Notes: generated by a model not told the origin, from the sequence alone. Positions 7,206-14,619 are shown, numbered from the stretch's first letter. The stretch: 14,797 nucleotides of DNA from CALWRM01 sp050309765 (GCA_050309765.1 JBNRMU010000099.1:1-14797), one strand, 5' to 3'. Program-made: numbers and translations.

Positions 7206-7973
7206 TCAGGAGATTTGAAACAGCCTCAGGCCGTTTGCAAAGGTGACGCGGGCAAGGGTCTCTTCGTCCTCACCGCGCAGATCGGCAAGGAAGCGCAGCA
7301 CATCCAGCACATGGGCCGGCTCGTTGCGCTTGCCGCGATGGGGTACGGGCGCCATGTAGGGGCAGTCTGTCTCGATCATAATGCGCTCGATGGGCAGCCG
7401 CGCCGCCACAGCCTGCAGGTTGTGGGCGTTTTTAAAGGTGACCGATCCGGTGAAGGAGATGTCAAGCCCAAGGTCGAGATAGCTTTGCGCGCTTTCCATG
7501 GAGCCGGAATAGCAGTGTACAACGCCTTTGGGCAGTTCTTTTTCTTCCCGCAGGATGGCAAGCGCGTCGCCGTGCGCCTCGCGGATATGCAGCACCATGG
7601 GTAGCTGCATTTCGCGCGCAAGGGCGATCTGGCGGCGGAACACTTTTTTCTGTACATCGCGCGGTGAAAAGTCGTAGTGGTAATCCAGGCCGATCTCGCC
7701 GATGGCGCGGACCTTTTTGTCCTTGCAAAGGTCGATCAGCGCCTGTTCCGTTTCGTCGTCGTATTTGTCCGCGCCGTGGGGATGCACGCCCACAGCGGCG
7801 TAAAAGTCCTCATGCTCTTTGGCCAGGGCCAGTGCCGCGCGGGAGGAGGCAAGGCTTGCGCCGATGCACATCAGGCGGGTGACGCCAGCCTCGTGCAGAC
7901 GGGATATCACTTCCTGTCTGTCGGGATCGAACTGCTCGTCATCCAGATGGGAATGGGTATCGAATAACTGCAT
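7206..7973 (-). CDS. tatD: TatD-family metal-dependent hydrolase/DNase
   Basis: This 255-residue TIM-barrel hydrolase matches the usual length of the family. TatD-type enzymes use divalent metals; E. coli TatD has been reported as a 3'-5' exonuclease and DNA-repair factor. All metal ligand motifs are visible: DTHSHLD (H7, H9), GVHP (62-65), GEIGLDYH (E93), LHIREA (H129), HCYSG (H153), and ETDCPYMAP (D203), with RGKRNEP following. The start ATG 7973 lies 12 nt past the metG stop codon, so it is the second gene of a metG-tatD operon, an arrangement known in Firmicutes (next to rnmV and ksgA in many genomes, though these are not present here). The upstream SD is weak (AAGGGG), so translation may be coupled to metG. 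It ends at the bidirectional terminator at 7156-7187. Confidence 0.93.
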   Translation of the reverse strand: MQLFDTHSHLDDEQFDPDRQEVISRLHEAGVTRLMCIGASLASSRAALALAKEHEDFYAAVGVHPHGADKYDDETEQALIDLCKDKKVRAIGEIGLDYHYDFSPRDVQKKVFRRQIALAREMQLPMVLHIREAHGDALAILREEKELPKGVVHCYSGSMESAQSYLDLGLDISFTGSVTFKNAHNLQAVAARLPIERIMIETDCPYMAPVPHRGKRNEPAHVLDVLRFLADLRGEDEETLARVTFANGLRLFQIS

Positions 7974-7985
7974 ATGCTTTACCCC

Positions 7986-9943
7986 TTAACCCACGATGGA
8001 ACCATCGGCAATGTCGCCATCCACGGTCAAAAGCTTGACCGCGCCGTTGCCGTCGTCCGCACACAGGAGCATGCCCTCGGACAGGATGCCCTTAAGCTTG
8101 GCGGGCTTTAGGTTGTGCACGAGGATGACCAGCTTGCCGATCAGCTGCTCCGGCTCGTAATACTGGGCGATGCCGCTGACCACGGTGCGCGTCTCATTGC
8201 CGAGCTTGAGCTCGATTTTTAGGAGCTTGTCGCTCTTTTTGACCTTTTCGGCGGATGTGATCCTGGCTACCTTGAGCTTTACGGCGTCGAACTGGTCGAT
8301 GTCGATGAGGGCGGGCTCTTCGGTTTCTTCCGCCTTTTCCTCAGCGGGAGCAGCCTTGGCGGCTTCCTGTTGCTTCTTGAGCTCGTCCAGGGCCTGCAGT
8401 TCCTTCTTTACGTCGATGCGGGGGAAGAGGGCCTCGCCCTTTTTAACCATGGTGCCGGCCTTGAGCACGCCAAAGGTCTTGGCGGAAGCCCAGGTCTTGC
8501 ATCCTTCATCCTTAATGCCAAGCTGCTCGAACATGCGCGCGGGGGTCTCCGGCATGAAGGGCCCCACCAGCACGGCGATGATGCGGCTGCATTCGGCCAG
8601 GGTGTAAAGCACGGTTGCAAGGCGCGTTTGCCCTCGTCCGTGCGGCCGAGCACCCAGGGCTGCGTCTGGTCGATATAGCGGTTGCACTCGCCCACGAGTT
8701 TCCAGATCTCAGACAGGGCGGAGGAGAACTGCATGTTGTCCATCAATTCCTCGCAGCGGGCGGGCAGGGATTCGGCCAGATGGATGAGGTTTTCCTCCAG
8801 CTCGGTCTTTTCCCCCATGGGTTGAACGGCGCCGCCGAAATACTTCTCGATCATGGCCACGGTGCGGGAGAGCAGGTTGCCAAGGTCGTTAGCCAGGTCC
8901 GAGTTGATGCGGTTGAGCAGCGCCTCGGAGTTGTAATTGCCGTCGGAGCCGAAGGGCATCTCGCGCATGAGGAAGTAGCGCACGGCATCTACGCCGTACC
9001 TCTGGCAAAGGATCACGGGATCGACCACATTGCCCAGGGACTTGCTCATCTTTTCGCCGTCGATTTTCAGCCAGCCGTGGCCAAAAACCTTCTTGGGCAG
9101 CGGTTCGCCCAGCGCCATCAGCATGATGGGCCAGATGATGGTGTGGAAGCGCACGATCTCTTTGCCCACGATGTGCACGTCTGCCGGCCAGTATTTGCGA
9201 TAGAGCGAATCATCCTCGGTGGAATAGCCAAGGGCGGTGATGTAGTTGGAGAGCGCATCGATCCAGACATAGACCACATGCTTGGGGTCGAAGGGCACGG
9301 GAATGCCCCAGTCGAAGGTGGTGCGGGAAACACACAGATCCTCCAGTCCAGGCAGGAGGAAGTTCTGCATCATCTCATTGACGCGGCTCTGCGGCTGAAT
9401 GAAGTCCGGATTGTCCTTGATGTGTTGGATCAGCCTGTCCGCATACTTGGACAGCTTAAAGAAATAGCTTTCCTCGCGGGCGAACTCCACGGGCCGGCCG
9501 CAGTCCGGACACTTGCCATCCACAAGCTGCGTCTTGGTCCAGAAGCTTTCGCAGGGCGTGCAGTACCAGCCCTCGTATTCACTTTTGTAGATATCGCCCT
9601 GGTCGTACAGCTTTTGAAAGATGTATTGCACAACCTTCTCGTGCCTGGGCTCGGTGGTGCGGATGAAATCGTCGTATTCGATGTCCATCAGCTTCCACAG
9701 GGCCTTGGTATCCTCGGCGATCTTGTCCACATATGCCTGGGGGCTGACGCCGGCAGCGGCGGCCTTGCGCTCGATCTTGAGGCCGTGCTCGTCCAGGCCG
9801 GTCAAAAAGCGCACGTCGTAGCCCATGAGCTTTTTAAAGCGGGCCAGCGTGTCCGTGGCCGTGGTGCAGTAGGCATGGCCGATGTGCAGGTTGTCGCTGG
9901 GGTAATAGATGGGCGTGGTTACATAAAAAGTCTGTTTTTCCAT
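7986..9943 (-). CDS. metG: methionyl-tRNA synthetase, reading frame broken by a one-base deletion near 8621
   Basis: MetG charges tRNA-Met with methionine in the cytoplasm. Start is ATG 9943, behind AAGGAGA, followed by KQTFYVTTPIYYP. The class I motifs are HIGH (20-23) and KMSKS (298-302), with a zinc site formed by CTPC (128-131) and CPDC (145-148). After residue 441 (GKRA) the frame shifts: frame one runs into unrelated sequence, while another frame continues with LATVLYTLAECSR. The coding sense then runs through a Lys/Ala/Glu linker (KKQQEAAKAAPAEEKAEE) into a C-terminal EMAP-II/Arc1-type tRNA-binding domain (KVARITSAEKVKKSD, VSGIAQYYEPEQL, GMLLCADD). Joined, it would be about 652 residues, normal for this MetRS type. 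One missing G in the run at 8619-8623 (plus strand) explains the break. As metG is essential, a sequencing or assembly error is the likeliest cause, but a pseudogene with a second copy elsewhere is possible. Confidence 0.93.
8619..8626 (-). other. frameshift site in metG
   Basis: The plus strand reads AAGGCGCG. With an additional G (AAGGGCGCG), Ala441 is followed by Leu-Ala-Thr-Val-Leu-Tyr and the frame stays open to the true stop at 7986. No slippery heptamer or downstream pseudoknot typical of programmed frameshifting is apparent. Confidence 0.8.
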
Positions 9944-9983
9944 AGGCATCTCCTTCATATGGCAAGCATGTTGTTTTGCATAT

Positions 9984-10251
9984 AAAAACGCCCCGGCCAC
10001 ACCATGTGTGCCAGGGGCGAGGTCATCGCGGTACCACCCTGTTTTATCGCTTAATCCAGCGGATCCATTAACCCGCCCGGCTGGTAACGGTGCCGTTTCC
10101 GTTGCGGCTTAAACGGAATGCCTGCATCCGCTTCGGCCGTACCGCTCCGGGGCCATGTTCGCCGCGCCGCCAGCCTGTCCGCCTTTCACCTTGCTGCGGG
10201 CTCTCTGAAAGGGGCCGATCGCGACTACTCTTCCCATCCTCGCGTTTGTAC
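9984..10251 (-). ncRNA. T-box leader (methionine specifier) of metG with terminator
   Basis: On the minus strand, from the promoter downward, the expected T-box elements appear in order. These are GAAGAGTA (10226-10233), CAGAGAGC (10200-10207), GGTGAAAGG (10182-10190), then GAAC-ATG-GCCCCGGAG, where ATG (10154-10156) fits the specifier triplet for methionine. The conserved T-box AGGGTGGTACCGCG is at 10027-10040. It is followed by a GC-rich terminator hairpin (9989-10019, about 14 bp with two mismatches) and the T-run 9984-9988. Uncharged tRNA-Met would pair with specifier and T-box to stabilise the antiterminator and allow metG-tatD transcription. The specifier agrees with the downstream synthetase, which supports both calls. 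The secondary structure was not computed. Confidence 0.9.
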
Positions 10252-10257
10252 AAGGGT

Positions 10258-10287
10258 ATTATACCCAAGGTGCAACAAAAATGTCAA
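10258..10287 (-). promoter_or_regulatory. consensus sigma-A promoter of metG-tatD
   Basis: On the minus strand, TTGACA (10282-10287) and TATAAT (10258-10263) are both perfect matches, with an 18-bp spacer. Transcription would start near 10251, at the 5' end of the T-box leader. Confidence 0.85.
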
Positions 10288-10320
10288 GCAAAACGGCCCT
10301 TTTTGCCGCGTTGCTTGGCA

Positions 10321-10349
10321 TTGCCCAAAGCATGCGGCCGTGCTATACT
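10321..10349 (+). promoter_or_regulatory. promoter of the nitroreductase-like gene, extended -10
   Basis: TTGCCC (10321-10326) lies 17 bp before TATACT (10344-10349), which is preceded by TGC, forming an extended -10 element (TGNTATACT). The predicted start near 10356 leaves a leader of about 25 nt before the coding start. The divergent metG promoter lies just to its left. Confidence 0.65.
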
Positions 10350-10381
10350 GCATAAAAGACAAGCTTAGGAGGAAAATGCCC

Positions 10382-11050
10382 ATGACGCTTATGGAGGCCA
10401 TCGAGCAGCGCCATTCCGTGCGCAGATACCTGGACAAGCCCATCGAGGACGAAACGCTGCAAAAGCTGCAAAAAGAAATCGAAGCCTGCGCCGCGGAGGG
10501 CGGCATCGGCATCCGCTTGATCCTGAATGAACCGAAGGCCTTTTCCTCGCCCCTGGCGCGTTACGGCAGCTTCAGGGGCGTAAAGAATTACATCCTTTTG
10601 TCCGGCAAGCCCGCGGACGACCTGGAGGAGAGGGTCGGCTACTTCGGCGAGCGCCTGGTGCTGTATTTGCAGCAGCTGGGGCTCAACAGCTGCTGGGTGG
10701 GCCTGACCTACAACCGCCGCCTGGCGCGGCAGCACCTGGCCGCAGGGGAGGTATTGGTCTGCGCCCTTGCGATCGGTTACGGCGAAAGCGGCGGCACGCC
10801 CCACAAGAGCAAGATACGCGAAAAGCTCTTTGCCTGCGACGGGGAAATGCCCGCCTGGTTTGCAAACGGCCTGCGCGCCGCCCTGCTCGCACCCACGGCG
10901 GTGAACCAGCAAAAGTTTCTGATTTCCCTGAAAGAGGAAAAGCTTGCAATCGAGGAGCTTGGCGGGCCTTACAGCAAGGTGGACCTGGGCATTGTGAAGT
11001 ATCACTTTGAAGCGGGCGCGGGGGCGGAATTCCCTGGCTGGAGCGAGTAG
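10382..11050 (+). CDS. nitroreductase-family protein (TM1586-like FMN enzyme)
   Basis: This 222-residue protein is predicted to bind FMN and transfer hydride from NAD(P)H; the physiological substrate is unknown. The N-terminal AIEQRHSVRRYLDKPIED segment is the standard nitroreductase start, where the R-S-x-R residues contact FMN phosphate. The middle contains NYILLSGKP, then an amphipathic helix and LGLNSCWVGLTYN. A C-terminal block (APTAVNQQKFLISL) is where NfsA/TM1586-type members place their second FMN-contacting stretch. Length and layout suit the putative TM nitroreductase subfamily rather than the classical NfnB type. AGGAGG at 10367-10372 is 9 nt from ATG 10382 and only 3 nt from ATG 10376, so I chose 10382. 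The frame extends further upstream, but that part overlaps the promoter and metG leader. It is probably monocistronic or loosely linked to the next gene, 101 bp on. Confidence 0.8.
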   Translation: MTLMEAIEQRHSVRRYLDKPIEDETLQKLQKEIEACAAEGGIGIRLILNEPKAFSSPLARYGSFRGVKNYILLSGKPADDLEERVGYFGERLVLYLQQLGLNSCWVGLTYNRRLARQHLAAGEVLVCALAIGYGESGGTPHKSKIREKLFACDGEMPAWFANGLRAALLAPTAVNQQKFLISLKEEKLAIEELGGPYSKVDLGIVKYHFEAGAGAEFPGWSE

Positions 11051-11151
11051 AGGCACAAAAGAAACAATTCCACACCGAGTATTGCCATTGCTAAAGAAAA
11101 ACACTCTGCAGGCGGCAGCATAGAACCGGCTGAAAACATGGGGTAAATCAA

Positions 11152-12030
11152 ATGAGATGTGAAAGAGAAATTCTCGATCTTGTGCTTGGTGTCGCGGCCA
11201 AGGACGATGCTGTACGGGCGGTGATACGGACGGACCTGCTTCCCGTGCGGGAGTATTTATATACATATAATTTTTGCTTTGTCGTGAACGATATAGAAAA
11301 ATACGACGACGACAGCGTTTTTGCGACTAGCCTTGGCCAAAGGGTGTTGCTGTACAGGGGCGACAAAAACTATCCGGAAATGTTTCCAAACACAAAAGCG
11401 CATTTGATGGTGTTCCGCGATGGCATAACCATCGTGATAAATGCGATGGACAGGGATGCGTTTCTTAGCAGGTATAACGGCGAAAATGCGCACGAAAACG
11501 TCTGGATGGGGGACACGTTTCAAAAGATACTGGACAAAGACGGGCTGCTGCCGGACATCGAGCGTTTGGAAGAAACACAGACCTTATTCTCCGAAACTCC
11601 TTCGGAAGCGGAGTTTAGCGGCGCTTGCGACGAATTCTGGTGGGTGCTGAAAACCTTTGCCGAGTACACCCTGCGGAAGGAGCTACCTGCGGCGATGTTC
11701 TATCTGAATGTAGCCGTCCGGGATTTGCTCAACAAAATGCTGCGCTGGCATATTGTTTTGCAGGCTGGCCGGCCCGTCGATCTGGGCATACTCGACAGCA
11801 AGCTTGAAGCGTTGCTGGATGAAGAACTGTTTATGCTGTATAAGCAGACCTATCCGGATGCGGAGTACGACCACATTTGGAAGGCTTTCGATGCCGTCGT
11901 CGCGTTGTGGAACAAGGCCGGGCGCCTGGTTGCCGGGCACTGCGGGTTTTGCTATCCGCAGGATACGGAAAAGGATATGTTGACATTCATCCGGGACCTG
12001 AGACAACAAAAGTCGGCCAAACAGGGGTAG
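11152..12030 (+). CDS. ANT(6)-family aminoglycoside adenylyltransferase homologue with lost catalytic motifs
   Basis: This 292-residue protein aligns by eye along its whole length with ANT(6)/AadK. Matches include MRCEREILDLVL at the start, FVVNDIE (43-49), DEFWWVLKTFAEYTLRKEL (160-178) and a C-terminal YDHIWKAFDAV region with CYPQDTEKDMLTFIRDLR. Active members transfer AMP to streptomycin and use a GSR motif, a DYD pair and a further Asp in IDLT. Here the GSR segment is replaced and shortened (TDLLPVREY, 27-35), the FQDYD site reads LYTYN (36-40), and the IDLT site reads IVIN (94-97). No catalytic carboxylate remains at these three places, so adenylyltransferase activity is unlikely. The gene is AT-richer than neighbours, suggesting acquisition. 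The SD is weak (GGGGT). A pseudoenzyme or binding protein is a possibility; the reading frame is intact, so it is not plainly decayed. Confidence 0.8.
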   Translation: MRCEREILDLVLGVAAKDDAVRAVIRTDLLPVREYLYTYNFCFVVNDIEKYDDDSVFATSLGQRVLLYRGDKNYPEMFPNTKAHLMVFRDGITIVINAMDRDAFLSRYNGENAHENVWMGDTFQKILDKDGLLPDIERLEETQTLFSETPSEAEFSGACDEFWWVLKTFAEYTLRKELPAAMFYLNVAVRDLLNKMLRWHIVLQAGRPVDLGILDSKLEALLDEELFMLYKQTYPDAEYDHIWKAFDAVVALWNKAGRLVAGHCGFCYPQDTEKDMLTFIRDLRQQKSAKQG

Positions 12031-12042
12031 AGCAATAATAAC

Positions 12043-12080
12043 AAGGGCAGCGGAAAAGCTTTTCCGCTGCCCTTACTCTT
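12043..12080 (+). terminator. Rho-independent terminator between ANT(6)-like gene and ABC importer
   Basis: A perfect 15-bp inverted repeat (12043-12057 with 12060-12074) with a GC centre is followed on the plus strand by ACTCTTTTTC. T-rich sequence on the minus side is weaker, so it works mainly for the plus-strand gene, though the convergent ABC operon also ends here. Confidence 0.85.
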
Positions 12081-12087
12081 TTTCTTT

Positions 12088-12828
12088 TTATATCAGGACC
12101 TTGCTCAAAAAGTCCTGTGCCCTGGGGTTTTGAGGGTTGTTGAAGAACTCCTCGGGCGTGCCTTCCTCCAGGATCAGGCCGCCGTCCATGAAGATGACGC
12201 GGTTGGCCACCTCCTTGGCAAAGCCCATCTCGTGGGTGACCACGATCATGGTCATGCCCTCGCGAGCGAGCTTGAGCATCACGTCCAGCACCTCGCCCAC
12301 CATTTCCGGGTCCAGGGCGGAGGTGGGCTCGTCAAAGAGCATCACGTCCGGGTTCATGCACAGCGCGCGCACGATGGCGATGCGCTGCTTTTGCCCGCCG
12401 GAAAGCTGGGAGGGATAGGCGTTTGCACGCTCCTTCAGGCCCACGCGCTCCAGCAGGGACAGGGCCTGCGCCTCGGCCTCGGCCTTGGACTTGCCCAGCA
12501 GCTTCATGGGCGCAAGGGTCATGTTGCGCAAAATGGTCATGTGCGGAAAGAGGTTGAAGTGCTGGAACACCATGCCCATGCGCTGGCGGTGCAGATTTAT
12601 ATTGGTGCTGGGGGCGAGAAGATCCGCCCCTTCAAAATAGATTTTGCCCGCGGTGGGGTATTCCAGCAGGTTGAGCGAGCGCAAAAGCGTGGACTTGCCG
12701 GAGCCGGAGGGCCCGATGATGACGGTGACCTCGCCCTTGTTGAGGGTCAGATCGATGCCATCCAGGGCCTTGAGCTGGCCGAAGTGCTTCTTTAAGCCTT
12801 CCACGCGGATAAGGGGTTCAGTGCTCAC
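12088..12828 (-). CDS. polar amino-acid ABC importer ATPase
   Basis: This 246-residue cytoplasmic ATPase of the GlnQ/HisP/ArtP group powers the importer formed with the adjacent permease. All nucleotide-binding motifs are intact: Walker A GPSGSGKST (39-47), Q-loop VFQHFNLFPH (Q89), signature LSGGQKQR (142-149), Walker B VMLFDEP (162-168), D-loop SALD (170-173) and switch histidine VVTHEMGF (H199). The FNLFPHMTILRNMTLAP stretch is a hallmark of the amino-acid subfamily. The length is normal. The start is GTG at 12828, with AAAGGAGG (12839-12846) 10 nt upstream, and it overlaps the permease stop by 11 bases, so it is coupled. The frame ends next to the terminator at 12043-12074. Specificity among Gln, His, Arg or cystine cannot be read from the ATPase. 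Confidence 0.95.
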   Translation of the reverse strand: MSTEPLIRVEGLKKHFGQLKALDGIDLTLNKGEVTVIIGPSGSGKSTLLRSLNLLEYPTAGKIYFEGADLLAPSTNINLHRQRMGMVFQHFNLFPHMTILRNMTLAPMKLLGKSKAEAEAQALSLLERVGLKERANAYPSQLSGGQKQRIAIVRALCMNPDVMLFDEPTSALDPEMVGEVLDVMLKLAREGMTMIVVTHEMGFAKEVANRVIFMDGGLILEEGTPEEFFNNPQNPRAQDFLSKVLI

Positions 12829-13588
12829 TGTTGCGCAGCCTCCTTTCCAGACGGGTAACGCCGTAGCTCAGCAGCATGACCACCGCCAGGTAGATCAGCG
12901 CCACGGCGATCAGGGGCAAAAACGCGTCGAAGGTGCGGCCGCGAATGATGTCGCCGCCCTTGGTCAAATCGGCCAGGGCGATGTAGCCGGAAACGGATGT
13001 TTCCTTGAGCAGCACGATGAACTCGTTGCCCAGGGCCGGCAGTATGTTCTTGAACGCCTGGGGGATGATGATGTACCACATGCTTTGTATGTAGTTAAAG
13101 CCAAGGCTGCGGCCGGCCTCCATCTGCCCCTCGTCGATGGACATGATGCCCGAGCGCACGATCTCGGCCACATAGGCGCCGGAGTTGAAGCCGAAGGCAA
13201 TCACGGCAGCCAGGGCCTTGTCGATGTTCACCGAGGCGAAGATGACGAAGTAGATGATCAGAAGCTGCACCACCACGGGCGTGCCGCGGATCACGGTCAG
13301 ATAGACCTTGCACAGCCAGTTGACAAAGGCGAACAGGCCGCGCGTGAATTTGCGCCTGCCGGTTACAGCCTGGCCGGATTTGACGGTCTTATCGTAGGAG
13401 GAACGGATGATGGCCACCAGAAAGCCGAGCACAACGCCGATGATCACGGCAAAGAGGGCGACCTCCAGGGTGATCAGAAGGCCGTTCCATAAAAAACGCC
13501 AGCGATCGTCCACAATAAAGTCCACATAGAACTTTTCCTTCATGGTTGCGATCCAGTTCGCCCACCACAGCAGCAGGTTTTCCAGCAT
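12818..13588 (-). CDS. polar amino-acid ABC importer permease (HisM/GlnP type)
   Basis: This 256-residue integral membrane protein is the homodimer-type channel of the importer. Transmembrane segments are visible at about 34-61 (GLLITLEVALFAVIIGVVLG region), 105-120, 124-141, 188-206 and 222-243. The conserved RGTPVVVQ (101-108) and the EAA loop beginning EAGRSLGFNY (157-166) and ending IIPQAFKNILP (174-184) couple it to the ATPase. A basic polar insert of about 20 residues (65-84, KTVKSGQAVTGRRK) lies after the first segment and is longer than in E. coli GlnP or HisM. ATG 13588 follows GGAGAG. It is the second gene of the operon, after a 99-bp gap that contains a hairpin. Confidence 0.93.
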   Translation of the reverse strand: MLENLLLWWANWIATMKEKFYVDFIVDDRWRFLWNGLLITLEVALFAVIIGVVLGFLVAIIRSSYDKTVKSGQAVTGRRKFTRGLFAFVNWLCKVYLTVIRGTPVVVQLLIIYFVIFASVNIDKALAAVIAFGFNSGAYVAEIVRSGIMSIDEGQMEAGRSLGFNYIQSMWYIIIPQAFKNILPALGNEFIVLLKETSVSGYIALADLTKGGDIIRGRTFDAFLPLIAVALIYLAVVMLLSYGVTRLERRLRNSEH

Positions 13589-13635
13589 TCAATCACACTC
13601 TCTCCGCAACGGCATTTTTTGCGATTCTGCAAGAA

Positions 13636-13664
13636 TATCCAAGGGGCGAAACGCCCCTTGGATA
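13636..13664. other. hairpin between binding-protein and permease genes
   Basis: A perfect 13-bp stem (13636-13648 with 13652-13664) closes on a 3-base loop, with no T-run in the operon direction. In ABC operons such hairpins often stabilise the upstream mRNA, giving more binding protein than permease. That role is inferred here. Confidence 0.6.
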
Positions 13665-13687
13665 CTTAACTTTGAGAAAATCAGGAA

Positions 13688-14506
13688 TTACTTTTTGCGA
13701 ACGACGATCACCTGGGTGGCGGTGGTGTAGGAATCGGAGAAGTCGACGTTCACGAGCCTGTCCTCGGTCTCGGTCATGCCGGCCATGCCGAAGTCGGACT
13801 TGCCGGACTGCACGGCGGTGATGATGGCGTTGAACTCCATGTCCTCGATGACGAGCTTGTAGCCCAGCTTGTCGCAGATGGCCGTGGCGATGTCGGGGTC
13901 GATGCCGACGATCTTGCCGCCGTCGTAGTACTCATAGGGCGGGAAGAAGGCGTTGGTAGCCATGGTCAGCTCGCCGTTGGGATAGTCGCTGGCGGTGGAG
14001 GCGTACTTATAGTCGCCGCCGCTGATGTAACCGTCGATGATCTTATCCAGGGTGCCGTCGGCCTTGAGCTCGGCCAAAGCGCCGTTGATGGCGTCCTTGA
14101 GCTCGGTGTTTTCCTTGGCGATGGCGATGCCGTAATACTCAAGGGCAAAGGGCTCTTCCAGGATCATCAGATCGTCGTTGCCCTCGACAAAGGCCAGCGC
14201 GGGCTGGTTGTCGATGATGACGCAGTCCACCTTGCCCTGCTTTAAGGCCTGGATGGCGTCGTTGCCCTTGGAGTAACGCTCAATGGTGGAGCCTTCCTCT
14301 TCATAGTCGGAGGCGTAGATGTCGCCGGTGGTGCTTTCCTGCACGCCGATCACCTTGCCGGGCAGATCGTCGATGCTAAAGACCGTGTTGGCGGGTACAT
14401 TGCCGGCGCTCTGGCCGGACGCGCCGCCGGCGCTGCAGGCGGCCAGCAGGGAAACACAAAGCACTAAGGACAGAAGAAGCGCGATCTTCTTCATAGAAGT
14501 TTTCAT
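13688..14506 (-). CDS. amino-acid-binding lipoprotein, SBP family 3, lobes in circularly permuted order
   Basis: This 272-residue extracellular lipoprotein captures the importer substrate. The lipobox LAAC places the lipidated cysteine at 24, and a Gly/Ser/Ala linker follows. Canonical family members (GlnH, HisJ, ArtJ) begin with the lobe that starts 'LVVATD..FPPFE' and finish with the lobe starting 'KSVKDLDGKVVAV'. Here the order is reversed. Residues 44-162 (SIDDLPGKVIGVQESTTGD, GKVDCVIIDNQPAL, EYYGIAIAKENTELKDAING, DGTLDKIIDGYI) correspond to the usual second lobe. Residues 179-270 (ELTMATNAFFPPYEYYDG, GKIVGIDPDIATAICDKLGY, GKSDFGMAGMTETEDRL, VNVDFSDSYTTATQVIVV) correspond to the usual first lobe. 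Likely substrate contacts persist: the FFPPYEY region, R250 in TETEDR for the alpha-carboxylate, TTG (59-61), and D99 for the amino group. ATG 14506 has AAGGAGG nearby. Arginine or another cationic substrate is suggested only by the ARG-box-like site upstream. Confidence 0.92.
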   Translation of the reverse strand: MKTSMKKIALLLSLVLCVSLLAACSAGGASGQSAGNVPANTVFSIDDLPGKVIGVQESTTGDIYASDYEEEGSTIERYSKGNDAIQALKQGKVDCVIIDNQPALAFVEGNDDLMILEEPFALEYYGIAIAKENTELKDAINGALAELKADGTLDKIIDGYISGGDYKYASTASDYPNGELTMATNAFFPPYEYYDGGKIVGIDPDIATAICDKLGYKLVIEDMEFNAIITAVQSGKSDFGMAGMTETEDRLVNVDFSDSYTTATQVIVVRKK

Positions 14507-14546
14507 GGTTCAGATCCTCCTTGATCCAAATAAAGAATTCTACATA

Positions 14547-14575
14547 ATTATACCGACATGCCGCCCAGAAATCAA
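14547..14575 (-). promoter_or_regulatory. promoter of the amino-acid ABC operon
   Basis: On the minus strand, TTGATT (14570-14575) and a perfect TATAAT (14547-14552) are separated by 17 bp. Transcription would start near 14540, about 35 nt before the binding-protein ATG. Confidence 0.75.
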
Positions 14576-14601
14576 GTATTTCTGTGAAAAACAGAAAAAT
14601 A

Positions 14602-14619
14602 TTTGAATAAATATTCTAA
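14602..14619. promoter_or_regulatory. ARG-box-like palindrome (possible ArgR/AhrC site)
   Basis: TTTGAATAAATATTCTAA matches the E. coli ARG-box consensus WNTGAATWWWWATTCANW at 17 of 18 positions. It is centred about 70 bp upstream of the predicted transcription start. A second adjacent box, as is usual for ArgR, is not evident, and AT-rich sequence can mimic the site. Confidence 0.4.

Noticed and set aside
8600..8700. Programmed ribosomal frameshifting in metG
   Set aside because: No slippery heptamer or stimulatory structure is seen, and this is unknown for MetRS; a base error or mutation is simpler.
8615..9985. Long plus-strand open frame (456 aa) opposite metG
   Set aside because: It is antisense to a clearly recognised synthetase, has no SD site, and its composition (His/Val/Gly-rich) is that of a mirror frame in GC-rich coding DNA.
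10118..10381. N-terminal extension of the nitroreductase frame
   Set aside because: It overlaps the T-box leader and the predicted promoter; the consensus SD and family start place translation at 10382.
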